In this document: piece after piece, positions 42,355-52,869 of the stretch
Layout: each line of letters starts with the position of its first letter
Numbering within the stretch: position 1 is the stretch's first letter
Source: Symsagittifera roscoffensis
Taxonomy: Eukaryota; Xenacoelomorpha; Acoela; Convolutidae
Length of the DNA stretch: 64,000 nucleotides
Direction: 5' to 3'
NCBI RefSeq assembly: GCF_963678635.1
Contig: NC_087066.1
Span: forward strand, 21,671,996-21,735,995
Notes under the pieces: model-generated
Told to the model about the DNA's origin: nothing
Seen by the model: only the letters and a program-made list of their open reading frames with translations
The model's database searches: none
Program-made: the position numbers and the translations under genes

Positions 42355-43399
42355 GTTCTACGGCCTTCGAAAGTTTCAGTAGCAGGATTTTTGAGTTTTT
42401 GCGCAAATTTGAGATGATGGTTTCAATCAGAAGAACAAATCATGGGGATCCCTAAGTTTTGTAGAAAAATAGTTATGGCCTCAAACAAGCCTATTTTGTG
42501 ACATTTAGGTTAATTTTTAAAACTACCCTGCCAAATCGGAGATTAAGGGTTTAACCGAAAGAAGAAACCAGTTATGTGAATCTTTCCTGCGCAAGCGGCT
42601 ATGCCTAGCGTTCTAAAAATTGTGGCCTTCGAAAATGTCTATTTTTTGAAATTTTACCAGTTTTTGAGACTTTTTTTCTCAAAAACTAACCTGCTGAATC
42701 TGAGATTGATAGTTCATTCAATCTAACATGTTGCTTAGGTTCCCTGCGTAATCTGTTGCACCTTTTTTTTGAAGAAAAGCCGTTTCCAAAAGCTGTTTCC
42801 AGTGATTTTAAAAGCTTTTTCCAAATTAAAAAAAAACAAACGGTAAAAATTTCAAAAAATGGTTTTTCCCAAAAGCTTATGGGAAAATCCATTGCTTTTG
42901 GGAAAGTCAATTTTTTGAATTTTATATCGTTTTATTTAGAAATTTCATCACTGAAAACGGCTTTTTTACAAAACAAAAGGTGGAACAGATTTCGCAGGGA
43001 AACTCTAAGCACCATGTTAGATTGAATGAACTATCAACGTCAGAATCAGCAGGTTAGTTTTTGAAAAAAAAATTCCATAAATCGAGCAAATTTTTTTAGA
43101 ACGCAATGCATAGCCGCTTGCGCCAAGAAGACACTCATAACTGGTTTTTTCATTCGGTTAAACCCTCAATCTCCGATTTGGCAGGGTACTTTTAAAAATT
43201 AACTCAAATACCAAAAAATGGGCTTGTTCGAGGCCATAACTATTTTTCTACCGAATGCAGGGAATAAGCGGTTGAAAAGGGAGATCCCTCTGATTTTTTC
43301 TAATGATTGATACCTTCTACTCAGATTTCTGCAGTTGAAATTTGAGAAAATGAAAAAAAAAATTATAAAACTTCCTGAAACTTTCGAAGGCCGTAGAAC
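42355..43399. mobile_element. long foldback element (about 1.05-kb imperfect palindrome)
   Basis: The outer 25 bases at 42,355-42,379 are the exact reverse complement of 43,375-43,399. 42,711-42,730 pairs exactly with 43,013-43,032, and intermediate blocks pair with mismatches (for example around 42,525-42,600 with 43,100-43,180). The loop is roughly 42,815-42,945. Within each arm a unit containing AATCnGAGATTnA is repeated, and diverged direct copies continue to about 43,650. No transposase frame is present. The outer limits may extend further. Confidence 0.75.
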
Positions 43400-43674
43400 G
43401 TGAGGTTAATTTTTTTTTGTAAAGAAAATTCATCTATATTCTCGAAAACTACTTGGTAAATCTGATATTAAGGTTTGAATCTAAATATCGAGGCATGGAA
43501 ATCTTCACTGCATAAGAGGCTATTCCCATGCTTTATTAGAGAAAAGTTAATGGTAAAGGAAAAAATCGTTTTTTTTGGAATCTTTCAATATTTTCGAAAA
43601 ATACCCAGCCAAATCTGAGATCAAAAATTCAATTGAAAAAGTGATTAGTAGTTTTTCTTTTTAGTTATTCTCCA

Positions 43675-43993
43675 ACGTGACCGTGGCGCAGATATGAGGA
43701 CGTGAGTGACACTCCTAATCATCAAGTCAGAGATTCAAACGCGGAACATTGAAATGGTTGTATTTTTTGCTCCAATTTTCGCTGATTTATTGGCGGCTAG
43801 TGTTTGTAAAATTACCAGCGGTCGTCGAGCAGATAGGACAACGTAATACTCCTAGTGTCAAATTTGATATTCAAAATTTTTTCTCAAGGTTTTTTAAATC
43901 TTTTTCTTTTTCCTTATTTCATTGTGTTGCCTGTTTAGAGCTTTCTTGCATTTTCCTCGCTTGTATTTGCTAAGCGCAGCTTCGCCTCTGTGT
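43675..43993 (+). repeat. family A repeat, partial copy with tRNA-like segment
   Basis: 43,677-43,745 is tRNA-like (TGGCGCAGATATGAGG as A box, GAGATTCAAACGCGG as B box). The copy ends with CGCAGCTTCGCCTCTGTGT at 43,975-43,993. The middle is diverged. Confidence 0.55.
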
Positions 43994-43994
43994 G

Positions 43995-44660
43995 ATGATA
44001 TGGGTTTCAATATGCGGCAATTGCTAGATAAAACTTTTTGCAACGACTTAGCTTGGTCAAATTTTGAGAACTCTTGTTTCGGAGGCTTAAACTAACCAGC
44101 ATATCATAACTAGTTTTAGAGTTGTTATTGTTGTGAAAACATCCTCGCAAACAAAACATAATTGAAGAATTTCGAATTATGGGCTCAAGGTAGTTCTTTG
44201 AGAAGCTAATGAGTTTGACTTAATCTTTGTGCCGCCGAAAAGCGACAGATAGCAGAATTGAAAGAGTTACTTGGTCGGGCGTCGAAAAACGGCCATATCC
44301 CGTTTGATAACACATACATTAAAAGTTCTTCGAAGCTTATACCAGAAAATTGCACAAAATTTAGACACAACGTAACTCACTTGAGCCCATAAATTGAAAT
44401 TCCCTATGTTGTTTGCGAGGATGGTTTCACAGCAAGAACACCTCTAAAACTAGTTATGATACGCTGGCTAATTTACGCCTTCGAAACATGATTTCTCAAA
44501 CTTTGGCCCGGCTAAGTCCTTCTAAATAGTTTCATCCAGCATTTGTCGTAGTTTGAACCCTACATCTTAAATGATTGCACAGAAAACGACAAAAACGTGA
44601 AAAAAAAGTTAGTTCATTTGCTATGTCCCGTGACTGTAGCTCTTCAATCGTTATCGTAAG
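43995..44660. mobile_element. foldback element, family of 49,820-50,735
   Basis: Left arm 43,997-44,195 and right arm 44,375-44,572 are inverted copies; ATCATAACTAGTTTTAGAG at 44,103-44,121 pairs exactly with 44,442-44,460. The left end abuts the family A tail. There is no long coding frame. Confidence 0.7.
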
Positions 44661-45316
44661 CTCCTTAATAAAAAATTAATAGTTCTGAAGGCACACGAGC
44701 TGTTTGACAGGCTGGCAGTATGATATTATGTAAATCAGTTTGAAATATGGTAACATTCAGACCACATTTTTGTGAGCTTTTTTTATATATATGTTTTGTT
44801 TGGAATCCGAATCACAGCAGAAACTTTTGGAATCCGAAAAACTTTTTTTTTGGAATCCGAAAAACTTCATGCTCTACTAGCTGTTTTTCAGATTGCGAAA
44901 AATTCCATCCTCCGCCATAGTTCCTTGGATGAGGTTTTTCTCAGCTTATTAATATTCTGAGAAATGCCCCAAAGATGTTCAAGAAAGCTTACTTTTTTGA
45001 TATCCGAGTTTCATCTTAGGTTAATTGAGTATAATAATTCATTTAAAAGATACGTTTGCTTGATATAGTCAGAGCATAGAGAAAAAAGTGCAACCGAAGT
45101 AAAAAAAAATTGCGCATTTGTCTAATATTCTGTCTTCCGCCTTGAAATTTAAGGTAAGTATAATCAGAAAATTTCAACTTCGCCCTAAAAAGGAGATTGG
45201 TAAGAAATTTTATTTTGTTTTAAATTGAGCAAACTAGATATGCGAGATTCTTTAAAATTGCTAATCAAAACAGTTGATTTTTAAAAGTTCTGGGCTGTGG
45301 GTTTTTTGTCTGCTGA
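44661..45316. other. AT-rich, short repeats, 3' flank of the calmodulin-like gene
   Basis: TTTGGAATCCGA occurs three times within 44,809-44,862. On the minus strand AATAAA lies at 45,208-45,213, about 105 bases beyond the calmodulin-like stop codon. No other gene is seen. Confidence 0.45.
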
Positions 45317-48300
45317 TTAGAATTCAGTGAATAGATTAATGATCTGCCTGTACTCAATTTCTCCGTCCTCGCTAATCTCAATGTTTGCGAATATTGTATC
45401 GACCTCCTCATCTGTAAGTTTCTCTCCCAGATTAACCAGGAAATGTCGCAGTACTTTGGCACTTATTTTTCCAGTTTGGTGTCTGTCTAGTTCGCTGAAT
45501 GCCAGTTGTACGTCTCTGTAGGGGTCGACTGGCCGAGTGCAGTTGTTGTAGAAAGTGAGGAATTCGTCGAAGGAGACATAGCCGTTCTCTGTTTTGATTT
45601 GGCCAATTAAATCTGACATTTCGGCTTCTGTGAACTGCTCGCCAAGTGCACGTAGAATTGACCTGATCAATAAATTCAATCTTTTAAAGTTTTTAAAAGT
45701 ATTAAAAAACCATAATAATTTTCATTACCCTTGCGATAAGCAAGGGTATTGCAATCGGGTACTAGACTTTTTTCCCATAAATAACTTTGTTCACAGAATT
45801 GTCAGTGTACAAGATTAGAACGTTTCACCGGTGGCTGACATGCTCAATTTCTTGGAAATTCAAATAAAACCACCATCATTTAGGTACAAGATAGGTGGAT
45901 TTCGTTTCAGGCAGTAAGAGTTTTTTCAAACAAATTTGGAAAAATGTTGATTTTTTTCTCGGATTCATTGTTTTCGTTCTATTTTCCGTCGGTTCGTTTT
46001 ATATTTTTTTGAATGCCATTTATTTTATCTGGTACGATTTATTATTGACTTACTTTCTAAAGCATGTTTTCATTTTGCTTTAAAAGTCTTTCATAAGTTC
46101 TGTAATTTGTAATTTTACCAACCCGATTTGTTAAAAATTCTTTTCCTTTTTTTCGGCTTCATAGTTTTCGGCTTATATTATATCGGCTTAATAGCCTCAT
46201 ACAAGTTTTTTTCGTGTGTGTGTTGAGAGTGAGGGGTATTTAATAACTTCTCATTATTCTCAAATTTTTTGGTTTTTTTCGCTTTTTTTACTTTCTTGTT
46301 TTTTCCGCCTCAATAGTTTTCGGCAGCCTATATTATATCAGCTTAGTGTCCTATTTTTTTCTTTGATTTGACAAGCGAATCATTTTTGTGAGTGTGTTTT
46401 AAGAGTGAGGGGGACCTAATAACTTTTTATAAAACTTAAATCTTGTATTTTTTCAGCTTGAAGGGTTTCTGCTAAGGCGGTTTCGGCTTTGTAAGCCATT
46501 GGGAAACTTTCTTCCGATTTTAGTTGCGGATTATTGTGTCTTGGCATGTTTTTGTTTCAGAATTAGCATTATTTAGCATAGATTTAGTTTTATCGAAATT
46601 TACGATTTTTTCGAGTTTTTTTTTCGTTTTAGTGGCTTCCATATTTTGTATCGTAGGTGGCGCGAGGCTCAGCTTCGCCTCTGTGTGTATCATATCTGAT
46701 ATTAGATTGATTGCCCTTGTGATAAGCAAGGGTAATCAATCGGGAACTAGACTTTTTCCCGTAAATAACTTTGTTCAGAGGGCTCTTCTGGGCTCATCTC
46801 TAGTGGGACTTTATTTCAAATTTAATTCTAATTCCTTGACCCGGCCTCTTAGCCTGGAGGCAACGATTTTATCTGGGACGGTAAAGATCACGGGCTCGAA
46901 TTGGACCAGATCCTGTTTTTTCAAACGGAGAATATTCAGTTTCAAATAAAATTGTCGGCCAGTTATTTGTCCGCTTATCTTTTGTCGGCTGAGTTGTGAC
47001 ATCTTGGGGTCGTTTTGCTGCGCGATTTTTTCTTAAATGGTGTTTTAAATGTTAGATTTACTCCTGCAATTTTTAATTTTACTTACCTTGACTTTGTATT
47101 TCCTGTTTCGTTTTGCTTAAAATTTTTCCTTCGGCCCAAATTATTTCGGCCTAGTTTTTATCGGCTAAGTGACCTAAGTTTTGGGTCAATTAAACGGAAA
47201 TACAATTTTAACGCTCTTCTCCGCACTTGTTAAGTTGGTTGTATTTTTATCTCTCGAATTGTTGAAAGTTTATTTCTTAACTTTTTTGTTTCGGCTGTAT
47301 AGGTTTTAGCTTGTTTTATATCGACTTTAGTAGCCTCTTTTTGCGTCGTTTGATGCGCGAATTTTTTTTGTTCCTGTATGTGTTATAACGTGAAGGGGGA
47401 CGTAAAAACTTTTTATTACTTTTGAATTAAAAAAAATTGGCTTGGAGAGTTTCTGCTCAGGTATTTTTGGCGTGGTTATTTTTTCCGAAGCTGATTTTGC
47501 TTTCTATTGTTTGTGCATTTTTTTCACTATTATATCCATTCATTTTGATAGATCTAGCTGTATCACAAATGGTGCAAAGCTCAGTTTCGCCTCTGTGTAT
47601 AAAAGATTTGCTGAAAAATGTTCATTTATTTTATCAGACAACGTTAAATTTCTGGCAAGATCAGTTAGGTCCGCAAAAAAAGTTGGTTAGTTTTTATCCT
47701 TTTTGGTAAGGGCGAATTTAGTAGTTTCTTGATGTGTTGCTTTCAAAAAAAATTATTGAAAGCCATTTTTAGTTCAATCAAACTAAGGTTCATTTTCCGA
47801 GCTCTCAAAATATCAATGGAAAAAAAATAGGCCGTAAATGCAGTTTTTTGGACACTTTCTGGAAGGTTTCGACCCCAAAAATGCGTTTTTTCGAGTCATA
47901 CCCAGATAAGTTTTCTGCGCCTCACAGTTCAAGAGCTAATAAATTTAAAAACACCCTAATAACCATTAATTGGTTATTAGCAATACAGCAGACTTATGTT
48001 TACGCAGCACATTCCCCTTACACATGATTCTCTTGATTCCTTTCAACATGATTTGCTGCTCTCAACATGATTTTGCTGCTCTCAAGTCTAAATTTTGGTC
48101 TCCTAAACGAAATTGTTTCGTCTAGGTAAGTAAACGACATCGTCTGTAAGAAGCGCAGAAATATTTGAGGTGCACAGAGCAAGAGGCTATTGTTTGTAGC
48201 TAAACAGAAGACTTGTAAATCGACTAGAACTATATGTAGCTTTCGAGATACAAAAATCTTATGCTTAAAAATCAAAAATGGGTATAATATGTAAGTTCAT

Positions 48301-49274
48301 AGAAGCGTTTTTCAGAAACGAGTGCCTGATTGCAGCAAATCCTCTGTAATTGCAACGGGTGCGGAAAGAGGTGGACTTTTTTTGAGATGTCGGTATGAAA
48401 AAATCCCGATAACATAGCTGTAAATACCTAAAATTAATGACTAAGTCATACCAGTATATGCGTGAGAGTGGGATCTAGATTTTGCGTCTGTGGTTGGATT
48501 CTCTATTTATTCTATTCAGGCTTTTTTCAGGAAACCTTCTAATTGAAGTTCTAAATTTGACCTACATGACAATAAAAAAAACGTAGCATTCAAATAAGTT
48601 ATGAAATAGTTTTATCTATTTCAGAAGAGGCAAAACATGGTGCCACAAGTAGAAATTAATGTGGTCAGTTGGCCGCTGACTTCTGAGATTGAAGGGTCCA
48701 AAGATGGAAACTTGATCGACTGGGTGGACTTTCATTTCGACATTCAAAGAAGATGCAAGTTCAAATAGTGGAATTTGAAGGACAAGAAGAAATATTGGGT
48801 GATTTACAAACAGATTATCAGAAGGTTGGTTTTTCTTTGATTCATACTGGCCAAAGCAGAGCATTGATTGAAGTTGCTTTTATGGTATTATGGAGGTCTA
48901 GACTGGCTGATGATGAGTTTGTCTGCTTTGATTAAGATTTGATCAAGATGCTACTCCGAGCATGTTGTAATGAAGGTTTTAGAAGTACCGTTCTGTTTTG
49001 CTGTTCTGCATTTTCGGAAAATTTTTTGGAAATTGGTGGAAAATTTTTTCTCGAGTGAGCCGATTTTTTGACAAATTTTCCGAATAGAAAACTCACAGGA
49101 AAACCTAGAACTTTGAAATTTGCTTTTTTGCTTGAGTGAAATTAAGCTAATTGGAAAAATGCGTTATTGAACTTACGGAATGTCGGATACTGAGACAGTT
49201 GAATCACCATCTTTATCGAACAGTGACAGATAGTCACGTGCTTGGTCTACTTTTTCGGGGCTCAAATTCTCCAT
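45317..49274 (-). CDS. calmodulin-like EF-hand protein, two exons
   Basis: Exon 1 is 49,177-49,274: ATG, 32 codons plus two bases, then a consensus GTAAGT donor. Exon 2 is 45,317-45,662, after ATTGATCAG. The phases agree (CC|G makes Pro), giving 147 residues, close to calmodulin's 149. Four EF-hands are recognisable. EF1 is DKDGDSTVSVSD (residues 20-31), with Asp instead of Glu at loop position 12. EF2 is IKTENGYVSFDE. EF3 is DRHQTGKISAKV, which lacks the acid at position 12. EF4 is EISEDGEIEYRQ. Only EF1 looks able to bind a divalent ion well. LRHFLVNLGEKLTDEEVD also resembles myosin essential light chains, so a light-chain role is possible. The 3,514-base intron is filled with repeats. The minus-strand AATAAA at 45,208-45,213 supports the 3' end. 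Confidence 0.85.
45727..46686 (+). repeat. family B repeat, copy 1 (960 bp)
   Basis: It begins with a perfect stem-loop: ACCCTTGC, five-base loop GATAA, GCAAGGGT (45,727-45,747). The conserved CGGGTACTAGACTTTTTTC follows. It ends with GCGAGGCTCAGCTTCGC and then CTCTGTGT at 46,679-46,686. Internal TCGGCTTATATTATATCGGC phrases recur in other copies. It lies inside the intron of the calmodulin-like gene. Confidence 0.7.
46713..47598 (+). repeat. family B repeat, copy 2 (886 bp)
   Basis: It starts 26 bases after copy 1 with GCCCTTGTGATAAGCAAGGG and then CGGGAACTAGACTTTTTCCC. A tRNA-like segment lies at about 46,845-46,915 (TAGCCTGGAGG, GGGCTCGAATTGG). It ends at CTCAGTTTCGCCTCTGTGT (47,580-47,598). 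Confidence 0.7.
47599..48626. other. intron sequence without recognised elements
   Basis: AT-rich part of the large intron; no gene or repeat family placed. Confidence 0.4.
48627..48834 (+). other. candidate exon nested in the intron, opposite strand
   Basis: After TTTTATCTATTTCAG a frame runs KRQNMVPQVEINVVSWPL... to a stop near 48,769. A second frame starting about 48,753 continues MQVQIVEFEGQEEILGDLQ. Composition is protein-like across both, as if one indel split an exon. No partner exon or family was recognised. Confidence 0.25.
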
Positions 49275-49819
49275 TCAAGTCCAATCGCTAGAAGATTCCA
49301 GATGATTTTTTCTTGATTTATTTTGTATGTTGGTGTGTTTTCAATCAGAGGCTGAGTTTTGAGCGCCGTAACGTGAACGTGTATAAATTGTAAAATGGTT
49401 TAATTTTTAATGTAATGCTAAAATAAGAAGCTTACAAAGTTGAATTACAATGGTGCTGAAAAGCAGTATATTGCTGCGTAATCTTAGTAGCGTCTGAAAC
49501 GACGTATATTTTTATATTGAGGGAAATATCTGGACAGTTTGTGAATATCATTTTGAACGAACCGCAGTGTTTTTCCAATCGAATTATTTTTTGCCATCAA
49601 ACTTTCCCCTCAATGTTCATTTTGAATCTTCTTAAGAGCGGCGGGTGCTTTTTGTATTGAGTGCTTAACTCATAATTTATCTTCTTAAAATGTAGACTTC
49701 CAAGATTTGAAAAATCAAAATGTGGGATCTCATATATTTTTGTTCACAAATTAGGTTACCGTCATTCGAGCTGCAGTGAAAAGAGCCTCACAAATAATCT
49801 TAGTGTCAAGAGAAAATAC

Positions 49820-50735
49820 TTACACGGGGCAAAGAATTTGCACTGTTTTGGATTCAACGAGCAAGAAAAAAAACAAATTTGTTCAAGTTTTTGTCATTTT
49901 CTCTGCAACTATTCAAGATAGAGGGTTCAATTTTCGACAAATGCTAGATTAAACTGCTTGGAAGGAGCTAGCTGGATCAAAATTAGAGAATAAAGAAACC
50001 ATTTTATGAAGGCGTAAAATCGGCAGTTTATCATCACTATTTTAGTGCTGTTCTTGCGAGGAAACATCCGCGCAAACAACAAGAAATTTGAATATATTGG
50101 CTCAACAGCTTGACATACTCTTTATGCCACGGAGAAAAAAGTGAAAAATTTATTTTTCCGGTTTAAAAAAAACACTGTATCTGTTTTGACGGTACAGACA
50201 TTAAAAGGTCTTGGGCGTTTACACCAGAAGGTTAGGAAAAATTTAGAATCAACATAACTGCCGTTTTTTGACGCCGGGCCAAGCTTTTTTATTTTTTTTG
50301 TCTGTCGTTTTTTTTCGCGACGATAAGTCAGGATCATCAGATTCTCAAAAAACAATATGAGCACAGAAATTAAAATTGATCGTGTTTTTTTTTGCTAGGA
50401 TATTTCCACAAAAAAAGCACCTCTGAACATAGTTATGATATACAAGCTAGTGTACGCTTTCAAAACTATTTTTTATTTGCAAGTTCTTGCTTTCTGAACA
50501 AGTTTACGCTTTCTCAATTTTTGATCCTGCTATGTCTTTCTTACATAATTTTATCAAGCGTGTGTCTAAGAGCCCCCCTATCTTGAATAATTGCAGAGAA
50601 AACGGCACAAATAAGAGGAAAATTTTGTTCATTCGCTCGTTGAAATTGAAAAGTTGCAACTTCTATGTCACGAAACTCATAAATACTGGTTGTGCAAAAC
50701 AATGACAAAAAAACTTAATTCTTTGCCCGTAATAA
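49820..50735. mobile_element. foldback element (about 915 bp)
   Basis: The left end (CGGGGCAAAGAATTTGCAC, TTCAACGAGCAAG, TTTTCTCTGCAACTATTCAAG) is repeated in reverse complement at the right end (CTTGAATAATTGCAGAGAAAA, ...TTCTTTGCCCGTAA). Internal parts match the element at 43,995-44,660. There is no coding frame. Confidence 0.65.
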
Positions 50736-50739
50736 AAAT

Positions 50740-52690
50740 TATTTGTGCAAAATGTTTGGTGCAAATACCAATTTGTTATTTTGAGCATTAAATTTTTAAT
50801 GATTTCCAGCACCAATATAGTACGCAACATAAAACAATTACCTGTTTTTGTGATTCAAAAAGCTAGTTATACATAGAACAAAAGTTATGTGAGTTCTCAA
50901 AGGTCATGAACTCAAAAATCAAAATTTGCAACCTAATGATTTATTTTGGAAATTATTGTTTGATTATAAAAATAATTCAAAAAAGATAAAAGTTTCTATT
51001 TTGATCATTTACTTCGAAAACTTGCTTAATCATTCTCGAAAATTTGTACAATATATAAAAAGTGTTAGACTAGTTTTTCTTATACATGGAATTCAACCGG
51101 TGTTAATAGTGATTTGTTAAATGGAAAACTTGTTTGAATATTAGGTGATTGCAAGTAATTGAAATGAAAATGCATTAATTTTTTCAAGTTTTTAATTTGT
51201 TCTTTAGAATTTTTGTTTCCAAGTTGTATTAATGGCATTCAGCAAGGTTGATTTTAAATCGGTTCTGAAAATAATTGTTTTCAGACCTGTGCTCGGTCGA
51301 GATAAAATTATTCTGACAAATAACAAGTTTTCGAGAATTTTTTTTGAAATCTCTTTGAACATTATATTCAACATTTTGAACCAGCGAACCATTTTCTAAA
51401 AAGTTCAAAATCATATAGCTTTTTTATATTCAGAGCAAGCATTTTACTCCGAGATGTGTTCCGGGAGATCAAATTTTCGAAACATCTCACAGAAAGCGAA
51501 GAAGCCCCGAGAAAAATATTAGCTAACTCATTCTCAAATCTAAAATGGTTTTCGGCATAGTTACACATTCGTGTAAACCAAACTTTGCTCATTTTGTCTG
51601 TAAAAAGTTTTGCAAAAAATTTTTCCCGTAAAAAAATTGTTCGCAACTCGTTTCTGCTTGTTTTCTCGGCTTGCCTTACCTGATTAGTATGTCAATTTCC
51701 AGGTACTCATTTTGCACGTTCATCAAGATGGTAATTCAATGCTTGTCAAAACAAATTTGCTGGGTAAGATTCAGGTCAGCAGCCATTTTTTTATTTGGTT
51801 TTTTACTTGTCATGTATCGGAAAGTATAGTTTTTCATGTGTAGGCGAAAAAAGATAGTCAGACATTTCAATTTTTCATTTTTGTTTAGTTTTCAGTTTAA
51901 TTTCTGATTATCGTTGTTTTGCCTCTTGTTTGCCAAAATGTTGAAATTAATTGTCTGATTATCGTTTTTCTGCCTCTTATTTGCCGAAAAATTTAAAAAT
52001 TAAATGAAAAAATTGAAGCAATAATGATAATTGAAACTCATGATGATTTAGTCCTGTAAATTGTAAATTTACCCCCTCTGTTTTTATATAGTTTTTTATC
52101 GCTATCAAAGATGTGTTCGCCTAGTCGTTTCGGTTTATTACATATCGGCTTAGACAACCTAATTTGCGTTGTATGAAGGGAAAACTATTTTTTTTTGTGC
52201 TTTGGGGTGTTTCAAAAGGGTTGCTTTCTTGTATTTTATTTAAGTGATAGCGTCTGTGTATAATGTGCCACAAAATGCATTTTTAGATGAAAAGTTATGT
52301 TGATTATGGATATGAACGGACACAGTGTGTGACACACGAAAATTAGAAGTGTTTTTCTCGCAAAATGATATCTTGACACTTAAGAGAGCAAGTATTGCAA
52401 TCCGGAATTAGACATCTTTGTTCTGGTTTTATTTTTACGCCATGATAGCTTTTAGTCTTCTTAACACTTGGTCTGAAGGTAATGCGGTTGCCTTTGCACC
52501 CTCAAGTTCTGGGATTCCGAGAAACATTGAATTATCGGTCTAATGTTTGTCTGCTAATGTTTTTTTTTGGCTTACTTGCCAGATCACAGATATTTTTTTT
52601 TAGCTGCAACTATCTTTCTTTGTAGTTGCAAGTGCTGTTGATGTGTTCCTGTTATTCTAAAATTTACTTCTTCTAATGTAGGCAGAAAAA
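50740..52690. other. AT-rich, no supported gene
   Basis: A diverged direct duplication (CTGCCTCTTRTTTGCC) lies at about 51,905-51,985. A decayed family B head is likely near 52,385-52,430 (GCAATCCGGAATTAGAC). A possible 29-base microexon after TCAATTTCCAG (about 51,702) is too weak to call. Confidence 0.4.
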
Positions 52691-52696
52691 AATATT

Positions 52697-52831
52697 CAAA
52701 GCATAAACCGAAATCAAGTAGGCTGAAAAAGCTTTAAAGCGAGAGATTACAAATATATATAATGTATATGTATATTTGTGATCTCTCGCTTTAAAGCTTT
52801 TTCAGCCTACTTGATTTCGGTTTATGCTTTG
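52697..52831. repeat. 135-bp palindrome with perfect 51-bp arms
   Basis: 52,697-52,747 is the exact reverse complement of 52,781-52,831. The 33-base centre is mostly TA-rich and can extend the stem. Part of the right arm (AAGCTTTTT, TCAGCCTAC, TGATTT) is repeated once more, diverged, at 52,833-52,866. In RNA it would make a long hairpin. Confidence 0.95.
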
Positions 52832-52869
52832 AAGCTTTTTTCAGCCTACATGATTTTGGTTTAGGCGTT

